Shown here: positions 23,901-35,159 of the stretch, piece by piece
How the letters are laid out: each line of letters starts with the position of its first letter
How positions within the stretch are numbered: the first letter of the stretch is position 1
Origin: Brachyhypopomus gauderio
Lineage: Eukaryota; Chordata; Actinopteri; Gymnotiformes; Hypopomidae
Reading direction: 5' to 3'
Assembly: GCF_052324685.1 (NCBI RefSeq)
Contig: NW_027506875.1
Span: 1,768,309-1,832,308 of the forward strand
Length of the DNA: 64,000 nucleotides
Translations under genes and position numbers: made by a program
Notes under the pieces: model-generated
Seen by the model: only the letters and a program-made list of their open reading frames with translations
Databases searched by the model: none
Told to the model about the DNA's origin: nothing

Positions 23901-26900
23901 CCTGTACAGGGCTGTGTGCTGAGAGTGAGTGTGTAACACTGCTGTGGTTTATAACAGTGTGGGATGGTGAGGGGGACCTACCTGGCTCTGGACCACATGA
24001 AGAAGCAGAGGGGCGGACAGGGAGGGGTCATCGTCAACGTAGCATCACTGGCAGGTACGGCAAGCAGGAAGAGACATTATTCATGGGTGACTGTGAATTG
24101 GGAACTGCAATGTTTGAGGTTTGATGGTGGGTAAACAGTTCACATCAGTTAGTCATGTTATACTCCAGTGTGCATTTGTGTTCCTGCTGCAGGGTTGGGG
24201 CCGCTCCCAGGAGCTCCTGTCTACACAGCCACCAAGCACGGTGTGGTGGGCTTCTCCCGGGCCCTGGCGGTACGTGCTCTCTGGGGCTCCTCACACATTT
24301 CCTGTTCTAGCATCTTCTGCAATAGCACTTGCTTCTACTGCATCACCCTCTGGTCCCTGTATCTCAGTACTTTGATAAACTGAATGCTGAATCCTGCATG
24401 CTGAATGCTGAGGGTCCCAGAGGATCAACTGCAACAGGCATCTTCCACACTGGCATAATAGTTGCCATGGCACTAGTGCCATGTGGCTTTGACTATTGTG
24501 GTGTCATCTAGTGTCTGTCTGGTTGTCATGACGTCCTTGTATGCCTGTACAGTCTTATGTCTCATTACCATGGAGAGTGTGAACAGTGACTGTGATTAGC
24601 ACCACAGCGTTATTCAGCCTTTCACAGCTTCATCAGCAACAACACACCATCAGCCAGAGATGTTTGGTTAGAGTTAGGTTAGGGTTCCCACTGTTCCCAC
24701 TTGTGACCAGGTTCCTGCTCATGTTCTTCCCCCAGTCCAGTTCCCTACCCTGGAAACTGGGACCAGTTCCCTACTCTGGGACCAGTTCCCTACCCTGGGA
24801 CCAGTTTCCTACCCTGGGACCAGTTCCCTACCCTGGGACCAGTTCCCTACCCTGGGACCAGTTCCCTACCCTGGGACAGTAAATGCTGCTGCTGGGAAAC
24901 TCACTTCTACCAAGTAATCACGTAACAAAGTACATCTTTAGTCTTTAACCTCCATGGTCCTATTTGTAGCTCTACAATAGGGATTTAACAGTTACATAGT
25001 TAGTTTAATAGTTAAACTTGCCATGCAGACATATTTTAATTCATTAACTCATTAAGATACTTAGTGTTACAAACAGTTAAAAGCCATTAAAATGTTTCTA
25101 ACAGTTCAAAATTTTAATCCACAACAAAAGCAGCATTCATAGTAATGCATGATGATACCAACTGAAATAAAATAAATAAAATAATTTGGTGAAATGACCT
25201 CAGCCAATCAGACCAATCCAATCAGATTAAGGGCACAAAGTGTCTGTGACATTGGAGGGATAGACGAGTGAAGGTTGTGATTAGATAGACGAGTGAAGGT
25301 CGTGATTAGATAGACGAGTGAAGGTCGTGATTAGATAGAAGAGTTAAGGTCGTGATTAGATAGACGAGTGAAGGTCGAGATTAGATAGACGAGTGAAGGT
25401 CGAGATTAGATAGAAGAGTTAAGGTCGTGATTAGATAGAAGAGTGAAGGTCGGGATTAGATAGACGAGTGAAGGTCGTGATTAGATAGACGAGTGAAGGT
25501 CGTGATTAGATAGACGAGTGAAGGTCGTGATTAGATAGAAGAGTGAAGGTCGTGATTAGATAGACGAGTGAAGGTCGTGATTAGATAGAAGAGTGAAGGT
25601 CGTGATTAGATAGACGAGTGAAAGTCGTGATTAGATAGACGAGTGAAGGTCGTGATTAGATAGACGAGTGAAGGTCGTGATTAGATAGAAGAGTGAAGGT
25701 CGTGATTAGATAGACGAGTGAAGGTCGTGATTAGATAGACGAGTGAAGGTCGTGATTAGATAGACGAGTGAAGGTCGGGATTAGATAGAAGAGTGAAGGT
25801 CGTGATTAGATAGACGAGTGAAGGTCGTGATTAGATAGAAGAGTGAAGGTCGTGATTAGATAGACGAGTGAAGGTCGTGATTAGATAGACGAGTGAAGGT
25901 CGTGATTAGATAGACGAGTGAAGGTCGTGATTAGATAGATGAGTGAAGGTCGGGATTAGATAGAAGAGTGAAGGTCGTGATTAGATAGAAGAGTGAAGGT
26001 CGTGATTAGATAGAAAAGTGAAGGTCGTGATTAGATAGACGAGTGAAGGTCGGGATTAGATAGACGAGTGAAGGTCGGGATTATATAGAAGAGTGAAGGT
26101 CATAACAACCCCTAACATCGCTTCCATAACAACAATCTTTATTTTTCTCACATTGTTCATTTATTACATGACAAAATATATATAGATTAAAGTGTATACT
26201 TATGAAATTCTAGTTCTCACTACTGTGATAGAGACTTATAAGATTTCACACACAATGGTATAATAATTATAACAAAATCACACATAGGACAGTATTAGAA
26301 TTTTAAACGCTACCATGATAGAGTCAAAGGAGGCACAATAAAGTTAAGAGCTCACACACAAAGTCTTAAAAATGTATCGCCACAAACATTTTAGCTGTAG
26401 TTAGAATAATGATATAATTATATCATATAATTAATTATTATATATAACAAAATCACACAGAACAAAGTAGTGTTACTGTGTACCTGGTGCACTGCAAGAA
26501 TTCCATAAGTTTGTATGTATGTCCACTTGTAGAGTTCACTTTAACAGTTCAACATGTATGTCCACATGTAGAGTTCACTTTAACAGTTCAACATGTGTGT
26601 CCACATGTAGAGTTCACTTTAACAGTTCAACATGTATGTCCACATGTAGAGTTCACTTTAACAGTTCAACATGTGTGTCCACATGTAGAGTTCACTTTAA
26701 CAGTTCAACATGTATGTCCACAGGCGACCTCACTAGTGGGTGACGCTGGGGTGAGGATCAACACCCTCTGTCCTGGATTTGTGCGGACACCTCTTCTGGA
26801 CTCCTTGAAGTCGGAAGAGTCAGCTGGACCGTTTTCCAGCATAAAGGATTTCTTGCCTCAAATGGACAAATTTCCATGTCTGGAGTGAGTAACCTGGATT

Positions 26901-27266
26901 TGTTATGAAGCAGAAACATTCACTGACTCTGTGTGCTCCTTCATGTGGGAATAACTGCTCTGCATTCGCCCATGTGTCATCGGTTCATGTGTTACCATGT
27001 AGATTCAGATGTAGATTCAGATGTAGATTCTGCTTTGCCTGCTCAGCATATTAAAGTTGTGTGGCCCTTCTAAAGAATCCTTACATTGCTGTAGTACAAG
27101 TCATGCATGTTGGGTGTCTCCTAACAGAGTGGAGGAAGTGGCTAAGGCCTTTCTACAGCTGGTGCAGGATGAGAGTCTGAGTGGAGCCGTCCTCACGGTG
27201 GGACGTGATGGAGCTGCTCTTATGTCCTTCCCCACAGAGCTGCCGAGAACTTCAGTAGCACTGTAA
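17946..27266 (+). CDS. hpgd: 15-hydroxyprostaglandin dehydrogenase-like, copy C (7 exons)
   Basis: Coding exons: 17946-18038, 18112-18235, 22731-22837, 23958-24054, 24193-24269, 26724-26884, 27128-27266. The total is 798 nt, 265 residues plus stop. Exon 6 is one codon shorter than in copies A and B. The SDR motifs [13 protein letters not shown], the catalytic Ser of ASLAG and YTATK are all present, and the Pro-Gly motif is intact (CPGF), so of the three copies this one is closest to the family consensus in that segment. Exons 1-4 and 7 are almost identical to copy B, while exon 6 differs strongly. Intron 2 holds a Tc1 element inside a minisatellite, intron 3 a hAT-type element, and intron 5 two minisatellites, one reaching the exon 6 acceptor. 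An L2-type LINE ends about 850 bp upstream of the ATG. AATAAA lies at 27381-27386. Confidence 0.88.
18721..18907 (+). mobile_element. tRNA-derived SINE
   Basis: The head shows an A box (TGGTGGTTAGGGAACTGG) and a B box (GGTTCGATCCC, 18767-18777), then a central block (gaggtgcccctgagcaagg) and a LINE-like tail (AAGTCGCTCTGGATAAGGG, CCATAAATGTAAAT). It sits in intron 2 of hpgd copy C. Family not assigned. Confidence 0.8.
18908..19530 (+). mobile_element. Degenerate CR1/L2-like LINE reverse transcriptase fragment
   Basis: Frame pieces show [35 protein letters not shown] in another frame, and [10 protein letters not shown] near 19340-19375. Stops and frameshifts separate them. It is truncated at both ends and lies just after the SINE in copy C intron 2. 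Confidence 0.65.
19700..19930. repeat. Dispersed repeat, second copy
   Basis: Diverged partner of the segment at 98-290, in the same orientation. It ends ggatcctggcgtgaca. Confidence 0.5.
20747..22341 (-). mobile_element. Tc1-like transposon with IR/DR ends
   Basis: It has a TA target duplication on both sides (20745-20746 and 22342-22343) and starts CAGTGGGGAAAATAAGTA. Inverted repeats of about 205 bp (20747-20952 and 22136-22341) are nearly identical. Each carries an outer and an inner copy of GGAAAATAAGTA, the IR/DR layout of Sleeping Beauty-type elements. Full length (1,595 bp), so probably young, but the transposase is broken. Confidence 0.93.
20962..21976 (-). pseudogene. Tc1 transposase, one frameshift
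   Basis: The first 150 codons (21976-21524) give the paired-like DNA-binding domain: [18 protein letters not shown] and [17 protein letters not shown] second frame (21558-20962) gives the DDE catalytic domain with [18 protein letters not shown] and [11 protein letters not shown], so all three acidic catalytic residues are present. The join near 21540 is shifted: compared with the family, a few bases are missing just before the first catalytic Asp. Apart from this break the coding region looks complete, about 340 residues. Autonomous transposition is not expected from this copy. Confidence 0.88.
22998..23903. mobile_element. Non-autonomous hAT-type element in hpgd copy C intron 3
   Basis: 906 bp. 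The exact 8-bp target duplication GTACAGGG lies at 22990-22997 and 23904-23911; copy B carries the empty site. Short inverted ends (AGCCCCGTCGACAG and, from the other end, AGGCCCGTTGACAG) match at 12 of 14 bases. 8-bp duplications point to hAT. No transposase frame is visible. A related copy in the opposite orientation is at 39275-40123. Confidence 0.8.
24741..24878. repeat. 19-bp minisatellite
   Basis: About seven copies of ACCAGTTCCCTACCCTGGG in intron 5 of hpgd copy C. Confidence 0.85.
25250..26102. repeat. 25-bp minisatellite, about 34 copies
   Basis: Units of the form TAGACGAGTGAAGGTCGTGAT plus TAGA run with few variants (tagacg or tagaag; gtcgtg or gtcggg) for 850 bp in intron 5 of hpgd copy C. 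Confidence 0.93.
26514..26723. repeat. 39-bp minisatellite running into the exon 6 acceptor of hpgd copy C
   Basis: Five units, each with TGTCCACATGTAG (TGTCCACTTGTAG in the first), followed by AGTTCACTTTAACAGTTCAA. The last unit runs into TGTATGTCCACAG, the functional acceptor at 26723. The array therefore repeats a near copy of the splice acceptor. Confidence 0.9.
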
Positions 27267-28654
27267 CACCTCACCATCAACACTTACTGCTCTGATTGAT
27301 TCCTGCATTCATTCTCAGAAATTAACCTCAGTGTATAAGGTATAATCTTCTTGTGTATTATTCAGTGTGATTCTTTCTTAAATAAAAGAACGACATTAAT
27401 CCATAAATGATTGACTCTATTTTACAAATTTCTTTCACCAACACCCTGTTAGTTTAAGATGTTAGCTGTCTGTCTGTCTGTCTGTCTGCAGAATGATAGT
27501 CATCATCATCATCATGCATTTCAACACTCAAACATTCATCTATGTATCCTAACTTTCTGGTGTTAGAGCCACACATGCATGGCTGGTTATGTGAAATGCT
27601 CAATGTTCTGGGGGAATTTACTCTCCCTGAACAGTTACAGTTACAGTACCAGATTCCACTACAGCACTTTGTGTCCTGGGTACAACACACAGGTGCTTAG
27701 TCTGCCCACTCTAAAATAATACATCTCCAGTGTAGCTGAGATGCCACTATCGTGTATTTGATAAACAGCCTCAGGTGCTGCAGGGCTGTGACCTCCAGGT
27801 TTGTGGCCCTCTTTCTTCACCCCATGTGGTCATTTATTGGAACAGCAAAGTTTCTCAAAACCTGCTGATATCTTTTCAGCATTTTTTGGGCCTGTTCTTA
27901 ATTGTTGATCCTCAAACACCAGAGACCAAGACGATCACTGAGACGATCACTGTTTTCTTAGAACACTATGTGCATTGGTTTTGGTGATCAAATCTCTTTA
28001 TCTGAAGTGTTCCTAAATCCCATAATGCACCACAGCTTAAAGCACTGTTTCCTGTTCACTGTTCACTGCTCTCTTCACTGGGTTAGCAATACCACGCCAG
28101 TCTCCCTGCTTACTATTTTTTCCTCCAAGATGACGTGGTGCATTGTGGGAAGCTATAAGCACCTGATGTGTCTCCACCCCACACCACTGGACCCTCTCAC
28201 TTATATCTGCTCTGTGTTCTTCTCCCCGTAAGTTATATCATTACGTAACCATGGTGAAGCAGGCCAAACGATAACCGATAACCACTAGAAGACTCACAGG
28301 AAGAATTATTTCAGTCACAAGGGCGAGTTGGATTTGCTGTACTTCAAATTGTATTTTCTTCAGATTACTGCCAATAAAAACAACCATTTGTTCTACACTG
28401 AAGCAATTTTTTAACAAATGACCCTAAGTTGGCCACTTTGGCAGTGCTATATGCTGCTCTGTGGGTTGTTTTAATGGGATTATAATGACATTTATGGACT
28501 GCAAGAATTGCTGTTTGCTATTTTATGAGGTGTCAGTGGAGGGGCGGGGTTATAGAGAAAGCTGGAATGTTAATTGGTTGTGGGCACCGTCTTTGTTCTG
28601 CGTTCACACACTGAGGCTCTGTGTGACTGTGACCTTGGGGAATTCCACAGGGAG
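27267..28654. other. Spacer downstream of hpgd copy C, no gene seen
   Basis: Contains the copy C polyadenylation signal (AATAAA at 27381-27386), a short (CTGT)n run near 27466-27489 and unique sequence. No coding frame with family similarity was recognised. Confidence 0.6.
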
Positions 28655-28774
28655 CTTTGGGGGAAAATTGTCTGTGGGCCTGTGGGCCTTCTACACTGGG
28701 CCTGTGGGGCTGTGGGCCTGTGGGGCTGTGGGGCTGTGGGCCTTCTGCACTGGGCCTGTGGAGCTGTGGACCTG
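28655..28774. repeat. GGGCCTGTGG-type tandem repeat, left half
   Basis: Short units built from TGTGGGCC, TGTGGGGC and CTTCTGCACTGGGCC. The repeat resumes at 30392-30440 after the LINE insertion. Confidence 0.75.
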
Positions 28775-30391
28775 TAATAATAATAATAATAATAATTTTA
28801 TTTATGAGCGCCTTTCAGGATACTCAAGGACACTTTACATGGTGTACATAACTTAAGACATGGTACATGTTAAATAAATTAAATCACTAAAATACATTAC
28901 AATTAAAATAAAATTAAGAATTCATATAAGCAATCTCAAAAAGTGATTTTTAAGCACTTAAAGTGATTAAGTGCTTCTTAAAAACATTAATTGATTGGCA
29001 AGTGCGGAGATACAAAGTGATAGAGTTCCATAATTTTGCACCATGAACACTGAAAGCTCTTTGACCATACATGCACAGTTTAGTGGAAGGAACTGAGAGC
29101 AGATGAGCATCAGCAGACCGGAGAGAGTGCGAGAAGGACAGTATCTGGACAGACCAGAGAGAGCGAGAAGGACAGTATCTGGACAGACCAGAGAGAGTGA
29201 GAAGGACAGTATCTGGACAGACTAGAGAGAGCGAGAAGGACAGTATCTGGACAGACTAGAGAGAGAGAGAGGGACAGTATCTGGACAGCAGACTAGAGAG
29301 GTACTCAGGTGCTAAACCATTTAAACATTTAAAAACCAAGACGAGAGTTTTGTATTGAATGCGATATTGAACTGGGAGCCAATGCAATTCTTTCAGCTTT
29401 GGGGTTATGTGCTCCCATGACCTAGTGTGTGTGAGAACTCTTGCTGCTGAATTCTGCACGTACTGTAACTTCTTTAGACTTTTGGATGGGAGCCCGACCA
29501 GGACAGAGTTACAATAATCAAGTCTTGATGAAATAAATGCATGTATAAGGGTTTCGGCCACAGAGTTTGTGAGTGAAAAAATGAAAAAATGCTGTTTTAG
29601 TTACGTTATTGATGTGGCTCTCAAGGGAGAGCGTGGAGTCTAGAATGACACCAAGGTTGCGAATTTTGGCCACAGAGGACTGAATAAAGCCAGGGATAGA
29701 TATTCTGGATTGACTCATTTTCTTGAAAGTGGAAGCAGATGCGATGAGAATAGCTTCAGATTTGTCGCTATTTAATTTAAGGAAATTCTTAGCCATCCAG
29801 TTCCTAACATCAACAAGACAGCTAACCAAAGAATCAGGAGGTAGTGTATCAGAGGGTTTTGATGAGATGTATATTTGCATATCATCGGCATAACAATGGA
29901 ATTGGAGGCCATGCCGTCTGATAATATCTCCCAGTGGAAGGATATAGATAACAAAAAGAAGTGGGCCAAGAACTGAACCCTGGGGAACACCATAGGACAG
30001 TGTTGTGGTGCCAGATCTGAACTTACCCAGTGATACAAACTGCTGTCTGTTGGTAAGATATGATCTAAACCAGTTAAGAGCTGTACCAATCACCCCGGTT
30101 GATGTCTCAAGTCTGTGCAGGAGTATATCATGGCAGACTGTGTCAAATGCTGCTGTAAGATCTAGTAGAACTAGAATGTTCACTTGACCAGAATCAGCTG
30201 CCAGAAAGAGATCATTGAGTACCCTCAAAAGAGCAGTTTCGGTGCTATGATTTGCTCTAAAGCCAGACTGAAACTGTTCAAACAGTTTGTTTGCACTCAG
30301 ATGTTCCTTCAGTTGGACAGAAACAGTACGTTCAACTAGTTTGCTGATGAAAGGGAGATTAGATATTGGTCGATAGTTATTAAAGTCTTCA
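28775..30391 (-). mobile_element. 5'-truncated L2/Maui-like LINE with (TTA)n tail
   Basis: Minus-strand reverse transcriptase from about 30390: NYRPISNLPFISK, QSGFRANHSTETALL, LLDLTAAFDTVCHD, GVPQGSVLGPLLF, and the catalytic YADD in HCYADDMQIY. A small deletion with frameshift near 29580 splits it from the C-terminal part (LDYCNSVLVG, LHWLPVQYRIQY). The 3' end, at left, has a (TTA)n tail. It landed inside a GTGGGCC tandem repeat. Endonuclease and ORF1 are absent. A 34-bp GAGAGAGAGC-rich tandem repeat lies in its 3' part (29120-29280). Confidence 0.88.
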
Positions 30392-30479
30392 GGGGCTGTG
30401 GGCCTGTGGGCCTGTGGGCCTTCTGCGCTGGGCCTATGGGGCACTAGCTCACTGTACACTCTAGAGTACTAACACTATC

Positions 30480-30720
30480 TCATTCTACATTCTACAGTAA
30501 TAATAATAATATTAATAATAATAATCAGGAATAATACAAAGAATATGAATAATAGTAATATGAAAATGTATAATAACAATAATATAAATAATGCCATTAT
30601 AAGAACAATAAATAATAATATGAATATGAATGATAATCATAACAATAATAATAATATTCACAATTCAGCATGTACAATTAGTACTAGTGACTTACAAACA
30701 CATGAAAATGATAGAAGGCA
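30480..30720. repeat. AT-rich degenerate (AAT)n tract
   Basis: Imperfect AATAAT runs. The following 400 bp is AT-rich and without a recognised gene. Confidence 0.7.
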
Positions 30721-31193
30721 ACGTGACAGAATATAAAAAATATTGATACCTAAAGGACATATAAAGACATATAAACACACTGACATTCTTCTCTTCGTCT
30801 TTATTGAATGTATGTTTTTGCTAATATATTTTATTAATATACAGCAGGTGTTTGCAGCTCTGAAGGCACAAGAACTGAGTGCTTAGGGGAACTCATACAA
30901 TAACCGCTGGGATGTGAAGCACAACTCCAGGTGTTTCCCATCTAGACAGAAAGCATCTGATCCTGAGAGAGCAGGAACCCTAAAGTCTCATAATGGATCA
31001 GTTACAAAAGCAGACACAGGTGATAATAAGACGCAGATTCAGGTGGATGTGAACGCGAACACATACTAACACAAATAAACATGTACAGAGACACCAACAC
31101 CCAAAACACACAGGTATGTAGTGTCAGTACACAACATTTATTATATTCAAAGAACAGAACCTTTAAAACAATAAAGACATAAAATACAACTTC

Positions 31194-31194
<1 letters not shown>

Positions 31195-31259
<65 letters not shown>
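31195..31259. repeat. (TA)n microsatellite
   Basis: About 30 TA dinucleotides, potentially cruciform-forming. Confidence 0.95.
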
Positions 31260-31261
<2 letters not shown>

Positions 31262-31541
31262 TATATGTATATATAACAATAATAAATTGTTGCTATAGTA
31301 CAGTGGGTACAATGCCACTTCTGTGGGTGACTGGGGTTCGGTCTACATGCTCCTAGCTGTGCTAACAGGTCACAGGACACCCAACACGTCACGTCCTGCA
31401 TCTGTGACTGAAGCCATGAGCCACACTGGAACGTCGGCCAACTGCGTTAAATGTCATGATGATAAATGTGCTCACTCATTGAAAGTGACAAAGCTTTGTC
31501 CACTAGATGGCAGCACTCCATTAACTGTGTATATTCTAGAG

Positions 31542-31757
31542 CAGGGGTCGGCAACCTTTGAGACATGGAGGGACAACTTTAACGTGTCCGCCAAGCAGAG
31601 CGTTGAGGAGCGATTTCGATTGGAGGATCGTTCTCTCTGTCTGAGATTTTTTATTATTAATTTTTTTTTTGCTGATGCTGGTCCAGCGTGTCGCGTGCCA
31701 GTGATTATGCCTCGGCGTGCCAACGGTAGCCCGCGTGCCATAGGTTGCCGACCCCTG
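31542..31757. mobile_element. hAT-type MITE, 216 bp
   Basis: Perfect 15-bp inverted ends CAGGGGTCGGCAACC, flanked by an exact 8-bp duplication TTCTAGAG (31534-31541 and 31758-31765). The end sequence is the well-known Charlie-like hAT terminus. Non-coding. Confidence 0.92.
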
Positions 31758-31908
31758 TTCTAGAGTCTAACCCTAACCCTAATTAAGTTGAGCATATTCA
31801 TAAAACCTTAATTTGAAATATATCTAGAACACATACAGTACTGTATGTAAACAGCAGCTTTGTATCACTATCAATTTACCTTTGTTACCATACTCTACAC
31901 CACCAAAC

Positions 31909-31909
31909 A

Positions 31910-31972
<63 letters not shown>
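31909..31972. repeat. (CA)n microsatellite
   Basis: About 32 CA units. Confidence 0.95.
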
Positions 31973-31975
<3 letters not shown>

Positions 31976-32589
31976 TCTGAAATGTTTAACCTAATTTGCA
32001 GAAAATAGTGTCAAAATCGCTAAGTTGCCAGTACTGCTGCTGCTTTATCGCCATTCACAAGATGATGTCTCACACCTCATTTAGGGGGGGGGAAGGATGT
32101 TGTGACATGGGCACTGCACGCCCCCAGAACTGCCTCTGCTCAGAGGTTATGGTCATGGTGGAGTTGTCAAGCACAATGACCCAGAACAGACACTGGATCT
32201 ATTAAATGACCTGGACTCATATCCAAGGTACAAACACAACGTTGTCTAAGATATGCACCTTCCAATAAACTGTCTTTATTCAGCAGCCAGAAGAACACAA
32301 TCCATGTAGATGCTGACAAAAGTGACATTGTAACTAAACTCGCCTCCAACCTGCACTTCATCAGCAGTTCCGCTTTCTCCAGCACTTCATAAATAGTTTG
32401 TATTACGCAGTAATGGTGCTGCCGCTGATACATCTAAGAAGAAAAAAACATATATATTGCGCTTTTTTGGGGGGGGGGGGGGGGGGTTATTTAATAAAAT
32501 CCAAGTTAAGGTAACATGAACAGTTATTCAGATAACAATAACAAACTATAACAAACAAAAAACATGCTAACACGTTTATCAAACAATTT

Positions 32590-32900
32590 TTTTGAGTTTA
32601 TCTCACTCCAAATCATAAAATCCATTGAACTCGTCATCCTCAGTGTCACTTATAAACAACTCCGCCAACTCCGGAGGTGGACGAAGCGCCGCTTTTAGCC
32701 GACGATTAGCTTTTTTAGTTTTTCTCATTGTAGTAAGAGTAACCTCCGCTTATCACCAGCCCCTCACAAGTTTCTCGCTCACTCCGAACTTTCTTTCTGC
32801 TGCTCGATTACTGTTTTCGGCTGCATATTTCACTACTTGCAGCTTGTAATCTGCAGAATATGATTTTCATTTCAATGGCATTTTTTCTTTTATTTTCAGT
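32590..32900 (-). pseudogene. pogo/Tigger-like transposase remnant, internally deleted
   Basis: The minus strand gives a psq-type helix-turn-helix N-terminus (KYAAENSNRAAERKFGVSEK, then LVRGW and a stop, then LTTMRKTKKANRR). It jumps straight to an acidic C-terminal tail (LFISDTEDDEFNGF, YDLE, stop). The DDE domain is deleted. The pattern is that of non-autonomous pogo-type elements in fish. Confidence 0.55.
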
Positions 32901-32986
32901 GGTACAGAAGTTGCAGGTACACAAGCCTAGAGCACCCTCTTGTGAAAATAACGTGAAATTACCATGGCCGTTTCTCAATATGCGTA

Positions 32987-33786
32987 CCGTATTTTCCAAA
33001 CTATAAGTTATGGTGTGATTTTTGTGTCCACAGAAAGTTGTGTTCCACAGAAGCAAAAGTAAATCTGCAGGCATCAAGAGCAGAAAGTAAATGTTGTGAA
33101 TGCAAAACAGAAAAAAATTGTGAAGTGCTAGTGAAGTGTGCTAAATATTAACCCTCATGCTTAATGTAGTTATTATACAGTGTACATTTGCAATATCTAC
33201 AGACCATTTAGCAATTAATTATAACATTTGTATAAACTTTAATGGTAAAACTCAGTTTACATGCTACTGTGAAACAGAACCCTCGCGTTCCGCCATGTTT
33301 GAAAACACTGGGAAGCTGGTGGGGTGGGCGTGGCTTGGTCCCAGAGGCGGTTTCAGAGCTCTGTGTCAGTCCGGAATCAGTGACCAATGGAGATTGCAGA
33401 GGAACGCTTTCATCTAAGCCCCTCCCACACATGAAATGTGTTCCAAAAGTCAGCAGAAGCAAAGAGAGATTCCAGAAGCAAAAGACCTTACTGGGAAAAT
33501 CAAAAAAAACTAAAACAATGGAATCAAAAACTTGTCAAAATGCAAACAAAAATAAGTTTCAAGTAACCAATTATATTTAAAAAATGTACTTTTGATATAT
33601 TTTTTCTGTTTTGCATTCACAGCATATACTTTCTGGTCTTGGTGCTAAGAATTTTGCCTGCAGATTTACTTTTGCTTCTGTGGAACTTTTGATACAAAAA
33701 TCACTCCATAATAAATCGCTCCGGAGTATAAGTCGCACCCCCGGCCAAACTATGAAAAAGTGTGATTTATAATTCGGAAAATACGG
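32987..33786. mobile_element. 800-bp inverted-repeat element (pogo-like MITE)
   Basis: Ends CCGTATTTTCC and GGAAAATACGG are flanked by TA on both sides (32985-32986, 33787-33788). Inverted similarity continues inward for about 120 bp, including gcaaaagtaaatctgcagg on one side and its complement on the other. The middle (33131-33590) is not repeated. Confidence 0.75.
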
Positions 33787-33794
33787 TAATTGAC

Positions 33795-34130
33795 ACATGC
33801 AGGCCTAGCTGCGATTAATCAACACATGCAGGCTGGGCAATGATTCATCACCATGTGCTGGACTGGTTGAGGTTAATCACCACATGCAGACCTGATTAGG
33901 ACTAAACACCATGTGCAGATTCAGTCCGGATTATTTGCTATTTTCAGACTTAGTCAAGACTAATTCTTATGTGTAGACACAGTCAGGAATAATCACTGTG
34001 TGCACACAGTCAGGAACAATCACTGTGTGTACACAGTCAGGATTAATTGCTGTGTGTAGACACAGTCAGGATGAATCGTTTTGTTTGGACTCTGAATTAA
34101 TGCGCAGACTGAGTCAGGATTATACATGCT
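33795..34130. repeat. Degenerate about 30-bp tandem repeat
   Basis: Diverged units of the form acagtcaggattaatcac plus tgtgtgtag. Units at the right are better preserved than those at the left. Confidence 0.6.
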
Positions 34131-34539
34131 TGTGTTTGACATGAAGATTACAGAAGATTAAGATTTAGCTCAGTAATACCGAACCTTTGGTTTCTGCATT
34201 TCTACTTCATGATGCATGTTAGTCAGGGTGTTTGGCAGGCAGAAACCACACGTGTGGAAGGACACTTCAGAGTCGCTGATTAAACCTCTGTCTGCTCTTG
34301 ATGGCAGCCAAGATCACAAGCACTGAAAACTAAGAGAAAAAAAACTTTTTTTTCACCAGAACACAAACCAGCTAGCTCCCACTCTGTCTCGCTCCATCTC
34401 TCCCTCCATCTCTCTGTCTTTCTCTCTCACTCTTCCTCTGATCTGTTCATTACAGCTGTGAGGTTTCTCTGTTAATCCAGATCACTGAAGCAGGATTTGT
34501 GTATATGCATGTATGAGATAATTAGATGCTCAACCAGAA

Positions 34540-34715
34540 AGAAAGAGAGATAGAAAAAGACAGAGAGAGAAAGAGCAGGATAGAGACAGAGAGAAAGAGC
34601 AGGATAGAGACAGAGATAGAGAGAGCAGGAGAGAGACAGAGATAGAGAGAGACAGAGAGAGAAAGAGCAGGATAGAGACAGAGAGATAGAGAGAGCAGAA
34701 GAGAGACAGAAACAG
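34540..34715. repeat. Polypurine GA-rich tract
   Basis: Near-uninterrupted purines (agagacagagagaaagagcagg units), a possible triplex-forming (H-DNA) stretch. Confidence 0.8.
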
Positions 34716-34822
34716 ACTGGCCTAATCCTGTTCTCCAGTGACATCTTAATGTTTTAATGGTGCGGTTTAGGCTTCAGGATCTAATGAAGAGCCTGTTTAG
34801 TCTACCAATCAAAGTGGAGACA

Positions 34823-35085
34823 GAGTGTCTGGGGGTTGTGTGTGTGGGGGTTGTGTGTGTGGGGGTTGTGTGTGTGTGGAGGTTGTGTGTGTGTGGAGGT
34901 TGTGTGTGTGTGGAGGTTGTGTGTGTGTGGAGGTTGTGTGTGTGGGGGTTGTGTGTGTGGGGGTTGTGTGTGTGGGGGTTGTGTGTGTGGAGGTTGTGTG
35001 TCTGGGGGTTGTGTGTGTGGGGGTTGTGTGTGTGGGGGTTGTGTGTGTGGGGGTTGTGTGTGTGGAGGTTGTGTGTCTGGGGTTG
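34823..35085. repeat. 15-bp G/T minisatellite
   Basis: About 17 units of TGTGTGTGGGGGTTG with GGAGG variants. The strand is almost free of C and carries repeated G runs. Confidence 0.9.
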
Positions 35086-35159
35086 TAGATGAACAGCACT
35101 TCACACACACACTAACCTTCACACCACACACACTAACACCATTCTACCTTTAATCACCT

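Noticed and set aside
25250-26102. CRISPR-like array
   Set aside because: Regular 25-bp units are directly adjacent with no unique spacers, and this is a vertebrate genome: a minisatellite.
26478-26888. 136-codon frame merging the 39-bp repeats with hpgd exon 6
   Set aside because: The upstream part is intronic minisatellite; the exon 6 acceptor at 26723 is conserved in copies A and B, and decoy acceptors would shift the frame.
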